Assembly: GCF_040100845.1 (NCBI RefSeq)
Contig: NZ_JAZHSH010000001.1
Span: 1,984,001 to 2,048,000, forward strand
From: Chengkuizengella sp. SCS-71B
GTDB lineage: Bacteria; Bacillota; Bacilli; Paenibacillales; KCTC-33759
DNA: 64,000 nt
Direction of reading: 5' to 3'
The position numbers and the translations under genes are program-made. How positions within the stretch are numbered: the first letter of the stretch is position 1; each line of letters starts with the position of its first letter. Positions 45,532 to 55,222 of this stretch are shown in pieces. The notes beneath the pieces are model-generated. The model made no database searches. It saw nothing but the letters and a program-made list of their open reading frames with translations, and was not told the origin of the DNA.

Positions 45532-45631
45532 CCGAGCTAAGCTATACAACAGATTGTTTTGTCCTAACTTGTTATAAAACACTTAATATATTGTTAAATG
45601 GCAGATTGTACGGTAGAATTTGACTTATAGT

Positions 45632-45716
45632 CCACCTCTATAGATGGCTTCTCCTTAATCAGGTGGAGTAGAGTCTCCATCTGATTTTACGAAGTTTAAG
45701 CTTTGCTTAAACGAGA
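45632..45716. repeat. dispersed hairpin repeat, copy 2 (long form)
   Basis: Starts with TCCACCTCTATAG and AGGTGGAGTAGA arms (45631-45667), then AGATGG/CCATCT, then the GTTTAAGC-TTT-GCTTAAAC hairpin (45694-45712) and CGAG. The first half recurs at 48265-48302; the second half at 6504-6545. It lies directly upstream of the large pilin gene. Confidence 0.6.
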
Positions 45717-45740
45717 TCACTAAATTGAAATGGAGAGACA

Positions 45741-47246
45741 ATGATGAGTTTCTTTAAAAATGAGAAGGGTGCAGTTATTATTTATATTTTAATTATTTCT
45801 GCTTTTTTAATGCTCATTACTCCTATCTTATTTGATATGATGATTTCAACCATGAAAATGGATGGTAGAAATGAGGACTTAAAACTCATTACTTTGTCAA
45901 CAGTTAGTGGAATGGAGACGTTTCTTGAATACGTTGAAGATGTAAAAGATGATTTAGTTAGTATAGAAGATTTATATGAATTTGATGAAAGTAGTGGTCA
46001 AGAAGATCTTAGATATCCTGGGTATACAGATCATCAAGGAATTGATATCTTACTTCCTAATGGAAAAAAAGCAAAATATATAATGGATATTGAAAAAAAA
46101 TCTGAGTCAAATGATTCTAACGAAATATATTACGAGGTTATCGTTTCAACAAGTATAGGAAGTGGAGCAGCAAAACAAGACAAAACCATTACATATAAAA
46201 TGAATGATAGTGGGGGAGGTTCCGGAGGTGGGGATGGGGAGCCAAATATTCCAGAAGACGTTAATGATGATGTTGAAGAAAATGTGAATATAGGATTGAA
46301 ATACATTCTTGGAGAGAATAGCAACGCAAAGTTCCTCAAACAAACGGAGTTCTGGTTTGATGTTGAAGATGAGAATTATCGATTTGTTGAATATCATTAT
46401 ATTACTGATGATCACGACAATCGCACAGTGGAATCTCCAATTAATACGAATAATTCGGTTTATTGTTATATAAATACAAGTATTGAATGTAATGATGTAA
46501 ATGTTGATCATACCATTACTACAAACGCAGGTAACTTAGCGATCATTCAATATAAGATCGTTACACAAACTATAGAACAATTTCATGACGGTAAACAGCT
46601 GGAGTCGCCCTGGATCACACCTTTTGGCGTCTCGTTTAATAGTAGTAGTGAAATGTATGTTTGGTTTACACCAGATGAATTTACTATCGCAGGTGACCCT
46701 AACTTTGAATATGTCAAATTTAAATATAGTATATCAGGTGATAATAATGAAATTACTTTAGAATACAATAAAGATACAGGTAAATATGATACTACTATAA
46801 CGTTAAATAACACAATTAATAGATTAGATTATCAATTTGAATTTGAAATTGATAAAACCTACAATACTCAATCCATAGATGTACCTGTTCATGGTATTGA
46901 ACTCAGTGAAGATAAAAAGGAAGCTATTATATGGTATATTCCTGACGATAAAATAAATAAGTATAAAAAAGTTCAAGTTGAGACTATTTTACCTAGGCAA
47001 ACACCACCATTAGAAATGCAGTATGAAGAAGATACGGAAAGATTTGAAGCTACCTATTCTCTACCACCAATAAGTGAAAACGGTACTACTGTAAAACAAT
47101 CAATATCGTTAATTCAATACTATATCTTAATAGATAAAAATAAAAATAATAATAATGAGAATAAAATTGAACGAAGTTATTGGAATACATTTTGGGATCC
47201 TGATATCGTAAATCGAGAAGCAATCTATTTCGAAAGAATGAACTGA
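45741..47246 (+). CDS. large minor pilin of the type IV pilus (GspK/PilX-like)
   Basis: A 501-aa protein with a prepilin-like N-terminus: basic leader, cleavage at KNEKG/AVIIY and one hydrophobic helix (11-33). Position +5 is tyrosine, not glutamate, as in the GspK-type tip subunits. After residue 150 comes a Gly/Ser linker (157-164) and then a beta-rich region with related repeats, two visible near 300-375 (YVWFTPDEF) and 385-465 (IIWYIPDDK). It may sit at the pilus tip and contact surfaces. Convergent with the two pseudopilin genes. Confidence 0.65.
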   Translation: MMSFFKNEKGAVIIYILIISAFLMLITPILFDMMISTMKMDGRNEDLKLITLSTVSGMETFLEYVEDVKDDLVSIEDLYEFDESSGQEDLRYPGYTDHQGIDILLPNGKKAKYIMDIEKKSESNDSNEIYYEVIVSTSIGSGAAKQDKTITYKMNDSGGGSGGGDGEPNIPEDVNDDVEENVNIGLKYILGENSNAKFLKQTEFWFDVEDENYRFVEYHYITDDHDNRTVESPINTNNSVYCYINTSIECNDVNVDHTITTNAGNLAIIQYKIVTQTIEQFHDGKQLESPWITPFGVSFNSSSEMYVWFTPDEFTIAGDPNFEYVKFKYSISGDNNEITLEYNKDTGKYDTTITLNNTINRLDYQFEFEIDKTYNTQSIDVPVHGIELSEDKKEAIIWYIPDDKINKYKKVQVETILPRQTPPLEMQYEEDTERFEATYSLPPISENGTTVKQSISLIQYYILIDKNKNNNNENKIERSYWNTFWDPDIVNREAIYFERMN

Positions 47247-47253
47247 TATAAAT

Positions 47254-47277
47254 AAAAAGCCATTTGAGGCTTTTTTG
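47254..47277. terminator. shared terminator of pilin genes
   Basis: Stem AAAAAGCC-ATTTGA-GGCTTTTT between convergent pilin genes, with T-runs on both strands. Confidence 0.8.
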
Positions 47278-47289
47278 TTTATCTATATT

Positions 47290-47805
47290 TTAAAAATCAA
47301 ATATTTTTATAGATGCATTTTTTTTAATATGGTCAAATTCAATTGAAAAATGAACTAAATTCTGTCCTGACATAGACACTTGGAAATCCTCTACGTTATC
47401 TGCTAAGAGCATTTTCGTTTCATAAGCACTTTCTGCTAAATCATATGATCTAAATTCATCATCACTAATATTTAACTCGTAAAGAGCTAATGATTCATCC
47501 TCAAACTTAATCGATTTATAGGGAGAATTACCTGATCCCCCAGCTGTTTGTATCCTTACTTCTTCTGTATATAGATTATTGTTTAAAGTAAATACATCAA
47601 TGGAGTCTGTGACATATTTAGAAATGATAGTCATCGTTAATTCAGCATTTGCATCATTTGAATATTTTTCAACAGAATTTTCCCAGAATAAATGAGTAGA
47701 AGAAAATAACATAAAGCCTAATGTGGCAATAACAGAGATCAGAACAACTGCGGCTAGCAATTCTACTAATGTAAAACCTTCTTCTCTTTTAACCCATTTA
47801 ATCAT
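47290..47805 (-). CDS. type IV pilus minor pilin (PilW/GspJ-like)
   Basis: A 171-aa prepilin: leader MIKWVKREEG, cleavage before FTLVELLAAVVLIS, with Glu at +5, then a single hydrophobic helix. The C-terminal part is beta-rich and diverse, as in minor pilins. It overlaps the preceding gene by 8 bases and is translated with it. It would help start pilus assembly. Confidence 0.75.
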   Translation of the reverse strand: MIKWVKREEGFTLVELLAAVVLISVIATLGFMLFSSTHLFWENSVEKYSNDANAELTMTIISKYVTDSIDVFTLNNNLYTEEVRIQTAGGSGNSPYKSIKFEDESLALYELNISDDEFRSYDLAESAYETKMLLADNVEDFQVSMSGQNLVHFSIEFDHIKKNASIKIFDF

Positions 47806-48229
47806 ATCTCACCTCCCAAGAAACATAAACAGTTGCAATCTGGGTATCATTATCGTAAAGAAAAGTATACATCGTAACTTCCGTTAAATCGTTTTCGCCT
47901 AAATCCAATTCATATTGCTCATTCTTATCCCTAAAATCAATCGAATCAGTAACAATTTCATAAGAAAAGACAGTTTCATTTATCTCTTCTTCGCCGTTCC
48001 TAGGATAGCTAGAGTCATATCTTAATTCATTTAAAACTTTTTCTGCCACTTGTAGTGCGTCTGTTTTATGGTCTTGTTTGAGATCTACTTTGAGGTAGGT
48101 TTGAGACAAGGTTGTAAAGGAAATGAAAACTATGGAAATAATTGCAATACATCCAATGACTTCCACCATGCTTAGGCCATTTTGACTAGTTATTATCTTT
48201 TTCCACTTTATTAAATTCATTAGTCTCAT
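47798..48229 (-). CDS. type IV pilus minor pilin (PilV/GspI-like)
   Basis: A 143-aa prepilin with cleavage site SQNG/LSMVEVIGCIAIIS and Glu at +5. It is first of a two-gene unit whose genes overlap by 8 bases. The RBS is weak (GGGATGAG). The rest of the protein is polar and beta-rich. Convergent partner of the large minor pilin. Confidence 0.72.
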   Translation of the reverse strand: MRLMNLIKWKKIITSQNGLSMVEVIGCIAIISIVFISFTTLSQTYLKVDLKQDHKTDALQVAEKVLNELRYDSSYPRNGEEEINETVFSYEIVTDSIDFRDKNEQYELDLGENDLTEVTMYTFLYDNDTQIATVYVSWEVRYD

Positions 48230-48579
48230 CCCATTTCATCCTATGATTTTTAGAGTTAAGACACCCACCTCTATAGGGCTTTTTCCTAATCAAGTGGAGT
48301 AGATGAATATATAGAACATTTTATTACTATCTTAATAAAAAAAATGATAGGAATCCATTAAAAAATTTAACAAATTGATAAATTTAAAAGTTTTTAACAG
48401 TAAATGTAAACTTTCAGGCTACAAATATGCTATTTTGTGATATACTGATTCAAATAGGACTTTATTCCCTGTTTTTCACAATGTTTAGTTGAAAATACCT
48501 ATAAACATAGTAATTTATTCCCTTCTAGTTTTTTATTTACTTAATAATTTTATTTTGTAATGGGGGGCTGGAACATTTA
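48230..48579. promoter_or_regulatory. divergent promoter region of the pilus genes
   Basis: 350 bases separating the minor pilin unit (minus) from pilB (plus). A -10 box TATACT with extended TG lies at 48441-48446 for the pilB direction. It also holds the repeat at 48265-48302. No recognised riboswitch is seen. Confidence 0.45.
48265..48302. repeat. dispersed hairpin repeat, copy 3 (first half)
   Basis: CCACCTCTATAGGGCTT then CTAATCAAGTGGAGTAGA matches the first half of the element at 45632-45670 in the same orientation. The arms CCACCT/AAGTGG pair with one mismatch. It sits between the divergent pilin units. Confidence 0.6.
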
Positions 48580-50247
48580 ATGGCACTTACCAAAAAGAGG
48601 CTTGGAGACTTGCTGGTAGATTCAGGTTTGATCACGGATGAACAACTTAAGCAATCTCTAACTGAACAAAAAGATTCTAACCTTAAACTTGGTGATTTAT
48701 TAATACATAAAGGAATTATAACAGAGCTACAATTGATTCAAGCATTGGAATTTCAACTAGGCATTCCTCATATTACTCTAGCTACATATGAGATAGACAT
48801 GAATTTAATAAATCTCATATCTGAACAAATTGCAAAAAAATACCAAGTTATTCCTATTCGAAAAAATGGTAATAAACTTTTATTAGCTATGGTTGATCCC
48901 CTAGATTTTTTCGCAATCGAAGATTTACGTTTGTTAACAGGGTTTATGATTGAACCTGCATTAATTACAAAGGATGAATTACAAAGTGCTATAGCAAGTT
49001 TATACGGCTTACATGAATCTATGAATCAAGTCATCAAAGATGTGAAAAATGATTTCGAAGAAATTAATGAAAGCGAAATCACAGATAAAGATTCACCTGT
49101 TGTTCGATTAGTGAATGAAATGATAGAACAAGCTGTACAACTTCGTGTTAGTGATATACATGTTGATTCTATGGAAAATCGCATTTTGATTCGTTATCGT
49201 ATTGACGGTGTTTTACGTACGGAGAGAGTTTTACCTAAAAACGTACAAGCTATTATGATAGCAAGATTAAAAATAATGGCGAATTTAAATATTGCTGAAC
49301 GTAGACATCCCCAAGATGGGCGAATCATGGTAAATATAGCATTTAAAAAGGTAGATATTAGAGTGGCTACATTACCTACAATACATGGTGAAAAAATAGT
49401 GCTTCGAATCTTGAATTTTAGCCATAGTGTTAAAGAAATTAATAATTTGTATTTGAATGAAAGCAATCTTCAAATTTTTAGAGAGATGTTAGATCGACCT
49501 CATGGTATGATTCTGGTCACAGGTCCAACTGGAAGTGGAAAAACGACAACGTTGTACTCTGCACTACAGCATTTAAATCATGAAGAATCTAACATTATTA
49601 CAATTGAAGATCCAGTTGAATACCAATTAGAAGGAATAAACCAAGTTCAGGTGAATTCACAAACTGGCTTATCTTTTAGTAAAGGTTTACGTTCTATTCT
49701 AAGACAAGATCCAAATATTGTGATGGTTGGTGAGATTAGAGATATTGAAACGATTGATATTGCTATTCGAGCCTCTCTTACAGGTCATTTGGTTTTTTCA
49801 ACGATACATACAAATAGCGCAATTAGTACAATTGCTAGATTAAGAGAAATGGGTGTTGAGCCTTATTTAATATCATCTTCTCTTATAGGTATCGTTTCAC
49901 AGCGTTTGGTCAGACAAATCTGTCAGCAATGCAAGGTTTCATATGTTCCAAGTGAACAGGAAAATATTTTTTTATCAGAACATGGTGTATTTGTGAAAGT
50001 TCTATATAAAGGAAAAGGTTGTGGTGTATGTAATCGTACAGGTTATCGAGGCAGAATTGGGATTCACGAAATATTGTGGATTGATCATCAAATGAGAACA
50101 TTAATATTAGAAAATGCAAACAGTGAAGAATTTAGACAATGTGCGACGAAAAATGGCTTTATTTCTATTTTTGAAGATGGTTTGCAAAAAGTGAATCAAG
50201 GTTTAACAACTTTGCAAGAAGTGATAAAGGAAATATCTATAGATTAA
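48580..50247 (+). CDS. pilB: type IV pilus assembly ATPase PilB
   Basis: A 555-aa extension ATPase. Residues 1-150 are the GspE N-terminal domain; Walker A GPTGSGKTTTLYSAL is followed by the Asp box, Walker B (ILRQDPNIVMVGEIRD) and a zinc tetracysteine CQQC...CGVC in the C-terminal half. It drives pilus polymerisation. First of an eight-gene operon. The RBS GGGGGG is about 12 bases before the ATG. Confidence 0.95.
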   Translation: MALTKKRLGDLLVDSGLITDEQLKQSLTEQKDSNLKLGDLLIHKGIITELQLIQALEFQLGIPHITLATYEIDMNLINLISEQIAKKYQVIPIRKNGNKLLLAMVDPLDFFAIEDLRLLTGFMIEPALITKDELQSAIASLYGLHESMNQVIKDVKNDFEEINESEITDKDSPVVRLVNEMIEQAVQLRVSDIHVDSMENRILIRYRIDGVLRTERVLPKNVQAIMIARLKIMANLNIAERRHPQDGRIMVNIAFKKVDIRVATLPTIHGEKIVLRILNFSHSVKEINNLYLNESNLQIFREMLDRPHGMILVTGPTGSGKTTTLYSALQHLNHEESNIITIEDPVEYQLEGINQVQVNSQTGLSFSKGLRSILRQDPNIVMVGEIRDIETIDIAIRASLTGHLVFSTIHTNSAISTIARLREMGVEPYLISSSLIGIVSQRLVRQICQQCKVSYVPSEQENIFLSEHGVFVKVLYKGKGCGVCNRTGYRGRIGIHEILWIDHQMRTLILENANSEEFRQCATKNGFISIFEDGLQKVNQGLTTLQEVIKEISID

Positions 50248-50278
50248 ACAATTTTAATAACAAGAAAGGAGAGATTGA

Positions 50279-51352
50279 ATGTGTGAGGAAATAAAAAAAG
50301 AATTTGAAGTTCTATTAAAGAAAGCTTTTGAAGCAGGTGCATCTGATTTGCATTTTACGGTAAGGTCACCACCGATAATACGTATAAATGGGGTGCTAAA
50401 ACCACTCGACACAGCTGTTCTTAAGCCATCACAAACAGAGGATTATGCAAAATCCATCTTAACAGAAGCATTATACGAATCTTTTGAACAGAATGGTGAA
50501 GTTGATTTCTCAATTAGTGTACCTAGTATTTCTCGCTTTCGGGTAAATGTTTATCGACAAAGGAATTTAGTTAGTATTGCTGCAAGAATTGTTCCTACGA
50601 ATATTCCTACACTTGTAGAATTGAAGTTACCTCTTGTCTTATCCGAACTATCAAAAAAAAACCATGGTCTAGTATTAGTTACCGGTCCAACTGGGAGTGG
50701 GAAATCATCGACTTTAGCAGCTATGATTGATTATATCAATCAAAACGAACGTAAACATATCATTACATTAGAGGATCCGATAGAATATCTCCACTCACAT
50801 GGGAAAAGTATGATTGACCAGCGAGAAATTGGCTCAGATACCAAGAACTTTACTTCAGGACTGCGAGCAGCATTAAGGCAAGATCCTGATGTTCTGTTAG
50901 TAGGGGAAATGAGAGATTCTGAAACGATCAGTACAGCTATAACAGCTGCAGAAACTGGGCATCTTGTTTTAGCAACACTACATACCATTGATGCAATGCA
51001 AACTATTGATCGAATTGTTGATTCTTTCCCTAGCTCACAACAAGCTCAAATTCGAATTCAACTTTCTCTAGTTTTAGAAGGTGTTGTCTCACAAAGGTTA
51101 TTATCTAATAAATCAGGTCAAGGCAGAGTTTGTGCAACAGAAGTATTAATTAATACACATGCTGTTGCTAATCTTATTCGAAATGAAAAAGTGCATCAGT
51201 TGAAAAGCATTATGCAAACCAACAGCATGATAGGTATGCATACGATGGAAATGAGTTTGAAAGAACTACTTAGGAAAAATTTAATTGATGAAAAAACCGC
51301 TAAAACATACCTCTCGGAGGGAATTGGTTCGGATGCCTCAATACGAATATAG
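50279..51352 (+). CDS. pilT: type IV pilus retraction ATPase PilT
   Basis: A 357-aa PilT-family ATPase with Walker A GPTGSGKSST, Walker B (LRQDPDVLLVGEMRDSETI) and the C-terminal AVANLIRNEK, equivalent of the AIRNLIRE motif of retraction motors. Its presence indicates retractable pili and twitching motility. RBS AAAGGAG. It overlaps the pilC start by 20 bases. Confidence 0.95.
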   Translation: MCEEIKKEFEVLLKKAFEAGASDLHFTVRSPPIIRINGVLKPLDTAVLKPSQTEDYAKSILTEALYESFEQNGEVDFSISVPSISRFRVNVYRQRNLVSIAARIVPTNIPTLVELKLPLVLSELSKKNHGLVLVTGPTGSGKSSTLAAMIDYINQNERKHIITLEDPIEYLHSHGKSMIDQREIGSDTKNFTSGLRAALRQDPDVLLVGEMRDSETISTAITAAETGHLVLATLHTIDAMQTIDRIVDSFPSSQQAQIRIQLSLVLEGVVSQRLLSNKSGQGRVCATEVLINTHAVANLIRNEKVHQLKSIMQTNSMIGMHTMEMSLKELLRKNLIDEKTAKTYLSEGIGSDASIRI

Positions 51353-52541
51353 ATGTAAAGATCTACAAGGAATAAGGCATAAGGGAGTTTTAAATTCTTT
51401 AGACAAAACTACTGCTATTTCTGAATTGAAAAAACAAAAGTGGATTGTGTATTCCTTAAAGGAATACAACCCTACTTTATGGTCAAAGGAAATCTATATT
51501 GGAAACCCAGTGAAAAATGAACATTTTATTATTTTTTGTAGACAACTATCTGCATTAACTCGAGCTGGAGTATCTATAGTGGAATCCGTAAGGGTTTTGG
51601 CTGAACAGACCGAAAGTAAACCGTTAAAGAAAGCATTAACATCTGTTTCAGCTTCAATGTTAAAAGGAAACTCTTTTTCTCATTCAGTATCTGAATTTAA
51701 ACACATCTTTCCATCAATCTTTATTAATATGGTTCGAGTAGGGGAAGAAGCGGGGATCATGGAGGATACGTTAGATCGATTAGCAATCTATTTTGAAAAG
51801 GCGTATTATACGAAAGAAAAAGTGAAATCCGCCACGGTATATCCCATGTTCGTCGGTGTAATCTCAGTAATAATCATTATTTGCTTAATGAATTTTGTAG
51901 TGCCAAAGTTTGTCAATATATTTGAAGAATTAGGTACAGATTTGCCGCTCATTACTGAAATTATCATCTCAACAAGTAATAGCATGCAGACACAATGGTA
52001 TTTTTGGATTTTAGGAGTCATTCTTCTATTAATGGTGTTTCTTTGGTTTAAGAGATCTCAATTTGGAAGCTACATTTTGGATGTTGTCAAATTAAAAATG
52101 CCTGTGTTTGGTAGACTGAATCAGAAGAAAGTGATAGCACAAATGTCCAGAACTTTATCCTCACTTTATGCTAGTTCAGTACCTGTTTTGCAATCTTTAA
52201 CTATCGTGGAGAAGGTTATAGATAACAAAGTGATAGGGAGAGTATTGCATGAATCTAGGGAGTCATTGAGGAAAGGGTTATCTTTGTCAGATCCGTTAAA
52301 AAAATCATGGGTATTCCCTTCATTAGTCACCCAGATGATTACAATAGGTGAAGAAACAGGGACATTGGATGAAATGTTGGGAAAAGTTGCTGATTTTTAT
52401 GAAAAGGATGTTGAGAATCTAGTAGACCGTTTAAAATCTTTACTAGAACCGTTGTTAATTTTGATGTTAACAGGGCTGGTAGGTACTATTATAGCCGCTA
52501 TACTTATACCTATGTTATCCATATATTCTAACTTAGGATAA
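51333..52541 (+). CDS. pilC: type IV pilus inner-membrane platform protein PilC
   Basis: A 402-aa polytopic platform protein with two GspF domains (about 65-190 and 265-390) and three transmembrane segments. The start ATG 51333 (MPQYEYRCKD) matches the common PilC start; GGAGGG lies 11 bases upstream. A longer frame from 51285 is rejected. It overlaps pilT by 20 bases. Confidence 0.92.
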   Translation: MPQYEYRCKDLQGIRHKGVLNSLDKTTAISELKKQKWIVYSLKEYNPTLWSKEIYIGNPVKNEHFIIFCRQLSALTRAGVSIVESVRVLAEQTESKPLKKALTSVSASMLKGNSFSHSVSEFKHIFPSIFINMVRVGEEAGIMEDTLDRLAIYFEKAYYTKEKVKSATVYPMFVGVISVIIIICLMNFVVPKFVNIFEELGTDLPLITEIIISTSNSMQTQWYFWILGVILLLMVFLWFKRSQFGSYILDVVKLKMPVFGRLNQKKVIAQMSRTLSSLYASSVPVLQSLTIVEKVIDNKVIGRVLHESRESLRKGLSLSDPLKKSWVFPSLVTQMITIGEETGTLDEMLGKVADFYEKDVENLVDRLKSLLEPLLILMLTGLVGTIIAAILIPMLSIYSNLG

Positions 52542-52572
52542 TGAATATATTAATAATAAGGAGTGTTTAAAA

Positions 52573-52992
52573 GTGAAAAAGATTCAAAATATGTTAAATA
52601 AAGAACAAGGATTAACTTTAGTAGAGTTGTTAGCAGTTATTGTTGTTTTAGGAATTATTGCTGCGATTGCAGTGCCATCCATTAATGGAATTATTAATGA
52701 TACCGAAGTTCAGGCAAGAGAAGCAATAGCTCTTCAGTTATATGAGGCTGCCCGAATAACTGATACGATTAACGATCCAGAAGGTAACGACGATGATGTT
52801 ACATTAGAAGAATTAATTGATCTAGAATATTTTGCAAATGGTGATTTAGTAGATCCTGTTACTGCTTTGACAATAGGAGATACAACAACAGTAGATTTCT
52901 CTACTAATATAATAACGGTAAATGATGATTCTGATAATGAATTATTTAATTATGATTATAGTTCAGGGACTTTAACTTCAGTTAATCCTTAA
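52573..52992 (+). CDS. pilA: major type IV pilin
   Basis: A 139-aa prepilin: leader MKKIQNMLNKEQG, cleavage before LTLVELLAVIVVLGI with Glu at +5, hydrophobic helix and a small acidic C-terminal domain (rich in Asp and Asn, no cysteine pair). The start is GTG with AAGGAG 9 bases upstream. As the largest-family pilin in the operon it probably forms the fibre. Confidence 0.88.
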   Translation: MKKIQNMLNKEQGLTLVELLAVIVVLGIIAAIAVPSINGIINDTEVQAREAIALQLYEAARITDTINDPEGNDDDVTLEELIDLEYFANGDLVDPVTALTIGDTTTVDFSTNIITVNDDSDNELFNYDYSSGTLTSVNP

Positions 52993-53019
52993 CCTTCATA
53001 AAATTTGAGGAGAAGTAAT

Positions 53020-53781
53020 ATGACAGCGTTTATCTACATCTATCTATTTATTCTAGGACTAGTCTTCGGATCGTTTTTTAACCTAGTAGGATTGCGAGTT
53101 CCTAATAAACAATCCATTATTTATTCATCATCCCACTGCCCCCATTGTCAGCATCGACTGGGGGTTTGGGATTTAATCCCTATATTTAGTTTCTTGTTTA
53201 ATAAGGGGGAATGCAGGTATTGTGGTGTGAAAGTTTCTTTTATTTATATGTTTGGTGAACTTATAACTGGAATATTATTTGTATGGATATATTCAATCAC
53301 TGGTTTTACTGGGGAATTTATAATTGGTTTATTACTCGTAAGTTTGTCTGTTATCATTACCGTTTCTGATTTAAAATACATGATCATTCCGAATAAGGTA
53401 CTAATATTTTTCCTTCCTTTTACGATCTTAGCTAGATTTCTTTTTCTATCGCAATCGATCTGGTATTATGTTATTGGATTTTTTGTGGGTGGTGGGATAT
53501 TGATGTTATTAGCAATCATCAGTCGAGGTGGCATGGGAATGGGAGATGTAAAATTATTTGCAATTTATGGATTGATCATTGGATTTGAGCAAATTTTCCT
53601 TGCTTTATTTATAGCAAGTGTAATTGGTAGTTTGGTAGGAATAACTTTGATTTTATTAAAAAAAATCCAAAAGAATCAGCCTATTTCTTTTGGACCTTAT
53701 TTGGCATTAGGTACGCTCATTACTTATGGATATGGAGATGAAATAATACAATGGTACCATTCTTTCCTTTTAAATCTATGA
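53020..53781 (+). CDS. pilD: prepilin peptidase PilD
   Basis: A 253-aa polytopic aspartic peptidase that cleaves and N-methylates prepilins. It contains the zinc cysteines CPHCQHRLG...CRYCG, and the catalytic aspartates in SDLKYMIIPNK and GMGMGDVKLF. The start ATG 53020 has GAGGAG 7 bases upstream; the TTG 15 bases earlier overlaps the RBS. Confidence 0.93.
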   Translation: MTAFIYIYLFILGLVFGSFFNLVGLRVPNKQSIIYSSSHCPHCQHRLGVWDLIPIFSFLFNKGECRYCGVKVSFIYMFGELITGILFVWIYSITGFTGEFIIGLLLVSLSVIITVSDLKYMIIPNKVLIFFLPFTILARFLFLSQSIWYYVIGFFVGGGILMLLAIISRGGMGMGDVKLFAIYGLIIGFEQIFLALFIASVIGSLVGITLILLKKIQKNQPISFGPYLALGTLITYGYGDEIIQWYHSFLLNL

Positions 53782-54683
53782 ACATTGGATTGACAATCAC
53801 ATCTAAGGGAATTGGATATGTCCAGCTAAAAGCAAAAAAAATCATTAAAACGGGTTTCTTGTCTATTGAAGATGGATTGGTTTTTGACAATGAAATTGTG
53901 AATTTCGATTTATTACTTGTAAAAATAAAACCTTGGATAAAACAAGAAAAATTAGCTGGAAAGTTGATTCATATTTGTATACCTACTTCTAAAACATATA
54001 TCAGAAGTTTCGAGATGTTACCTGCTAAAGGGAAGATGTTAAAAAAAATGATTCAGTTGGAAATTGAAACCTCTATTCAACTACCATTTGAAAATCCAAT
54101 CTATGATTATGTTATTTTAGATCAGAAAAAAGAAGATCAAAATCAAGTGTTGGTTGTTGCTTCATCATTAACCCTTGTGGAGTCGTATGTCACATTATTT
54201 CAGAAAGCAGGCTTAAAGGTGAGGAATGTTGATTTATCTTCTTTGTCTTTATATCGTGTGGTTAACCATATAAAAAAAGAGATTCCACAGAATGTAATGA
54301 TTGTTTATTTAACAAATGAGAAAGTGGAGATTTTATTATTTCATCTTGGGGCACCTGAGTTTTCGAGAGAAATTTCGATACAAGACTTATTTAAAAATAT
54401 AGATGAAGATACAGATCATGAATGGAAGTGGGGAGAAATTCAATCGGAGATTTATCGAATGGTTCAGTTTTTTGAAAACCATATTTATGAGGGAGTCGAA
54501 CAAATTTCAGATATTTTTTTGATTGGAGCTTACCCTTATAAAGATCAGTTGATTTCGTACTTAAATGGATTTTTTGATCAAGTATCTTTCCAGTATATTG
54601 AATTGTCGGAAAATTTGCCAAAGGATGAATTTGATTTTACACTTCCATATGGCTTAGCTTTAAAAGGGATGGTCAGCAAATGA
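53751..54683 (+). CDS. pilM: pilus assembly protein PilM
   Basis: A 310-aa actin-like ATP-binding protein that holds the PilN-PilO complex at the membrane. The N-terminus MVPFFPF followed by GLTITSKGIGYVQLK matches PilM starts. It overlaps pilD by 31 bases; an alternative ATG at 53778 would form the ATGA overlap. Motifs for the actin fold are weak but the operon context is strong. Confidence 0.82.
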   Translation: MVPFFPFKSMNIGLTITSKGIGYVQLKAKKIIKTGFLSIEDGLVFDNEIVNFDLLLVKIKPWIKQEKLAGKLIHICIPTSKTYIRSFEMLPAKGKMLKKMIQLEIETSIQLPFENPIYDYVILDQKKEDQNQVLVVASSLTLVESYVTLFQKAGLKVRNVDLSSLSLYRVVNHIKKEIPQNVMIVYLTNEKVEILLFHLGAPEFSREISIQDLFKNIDEDTDHEWKWGEIQSEIYRMVQFFENHIYEGVEQISDIFLIGAYPYKDQLISYLNGFFDQVSFQYIELSENLPKDEFDFTLPYGLALKGMVSK

Positions 54684-55213
54684 TCAATATTAATCTATTA
54701 CCTAAAAAAGATAGAGAAAGAAATTTGATTCCACTACTTATCCTCTTTTTTATTATCTCTTGGTTTTTATTAATTTCTTTGTTAGTTTATCAAAATTTAA
54801 TAGTACAGCAAAAAATAGTACAAGAAGAAATAAATGTTGAAAAAATATTATCTGAACAAAAAGAGTTAAATCATGTTTTAAACGAATTAAATGCAATTAA
54901 ATTAGCTGAACAAGAGATCGATAAAAAGGATATATTAGACGTGTTGTATTATTTTCGTGTGTTTGCTCCTAATATATTGCTTAACATTAATAGTTCTTTA
55001 CCTTCGGATGGAAATGTAAGAAGTGTTTATTTTAGTTTTCCATCTGAGCTTTCTATTATAAGTGAATTGGAAAGTTTGTCCAATGCAGCAGACTACTTGG
55101 TTAATCTAAGAAAACTTCCGTTTGTAAATCAAGCTGATTTACAAGTTATTAGTAAAGAAGAAAATAAATACTATTCTATACATTATGTCATTGATTTAAA
55201 AAAAGAGGAGTGA
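54680..55213 (+). CDS. pilN: pilus assembly protein PilN
   Basis: A 177-aa single-pass membrane protein: short cytoplasmic INLLPKKDRERN (the PilM-binding motif), one helix (about 16-40) and a coiled-coil/ferredoxin-like extracytoplasmic part. It overlaps pilM by 4 bases (ATGA). Confidence 0.85.
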   Translation: MININLLPKKDRERNLIPLLILFFIISWFLLISLLVYQNLIVQQKIVQEEINVEKILSEQKELNHVLNELNAIKLAEQEIDKKDILDVLYYFRVFAPNILLNINSSLPSDGNVRSVYFSFPSELSIISELESLSNAADYLVNLRKLPFVNQADLQVISKEENKYYSIHYVIDLKKEE

Positions 55214-55222
55214 CGGTATCCG

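Noticed and set aside
48230-48579. c-di-GMP riboswitch controlling the pilus operon
   Set aside because: Expected in some clostridial pilus loci, but no GEMM-type core sequence is present here.
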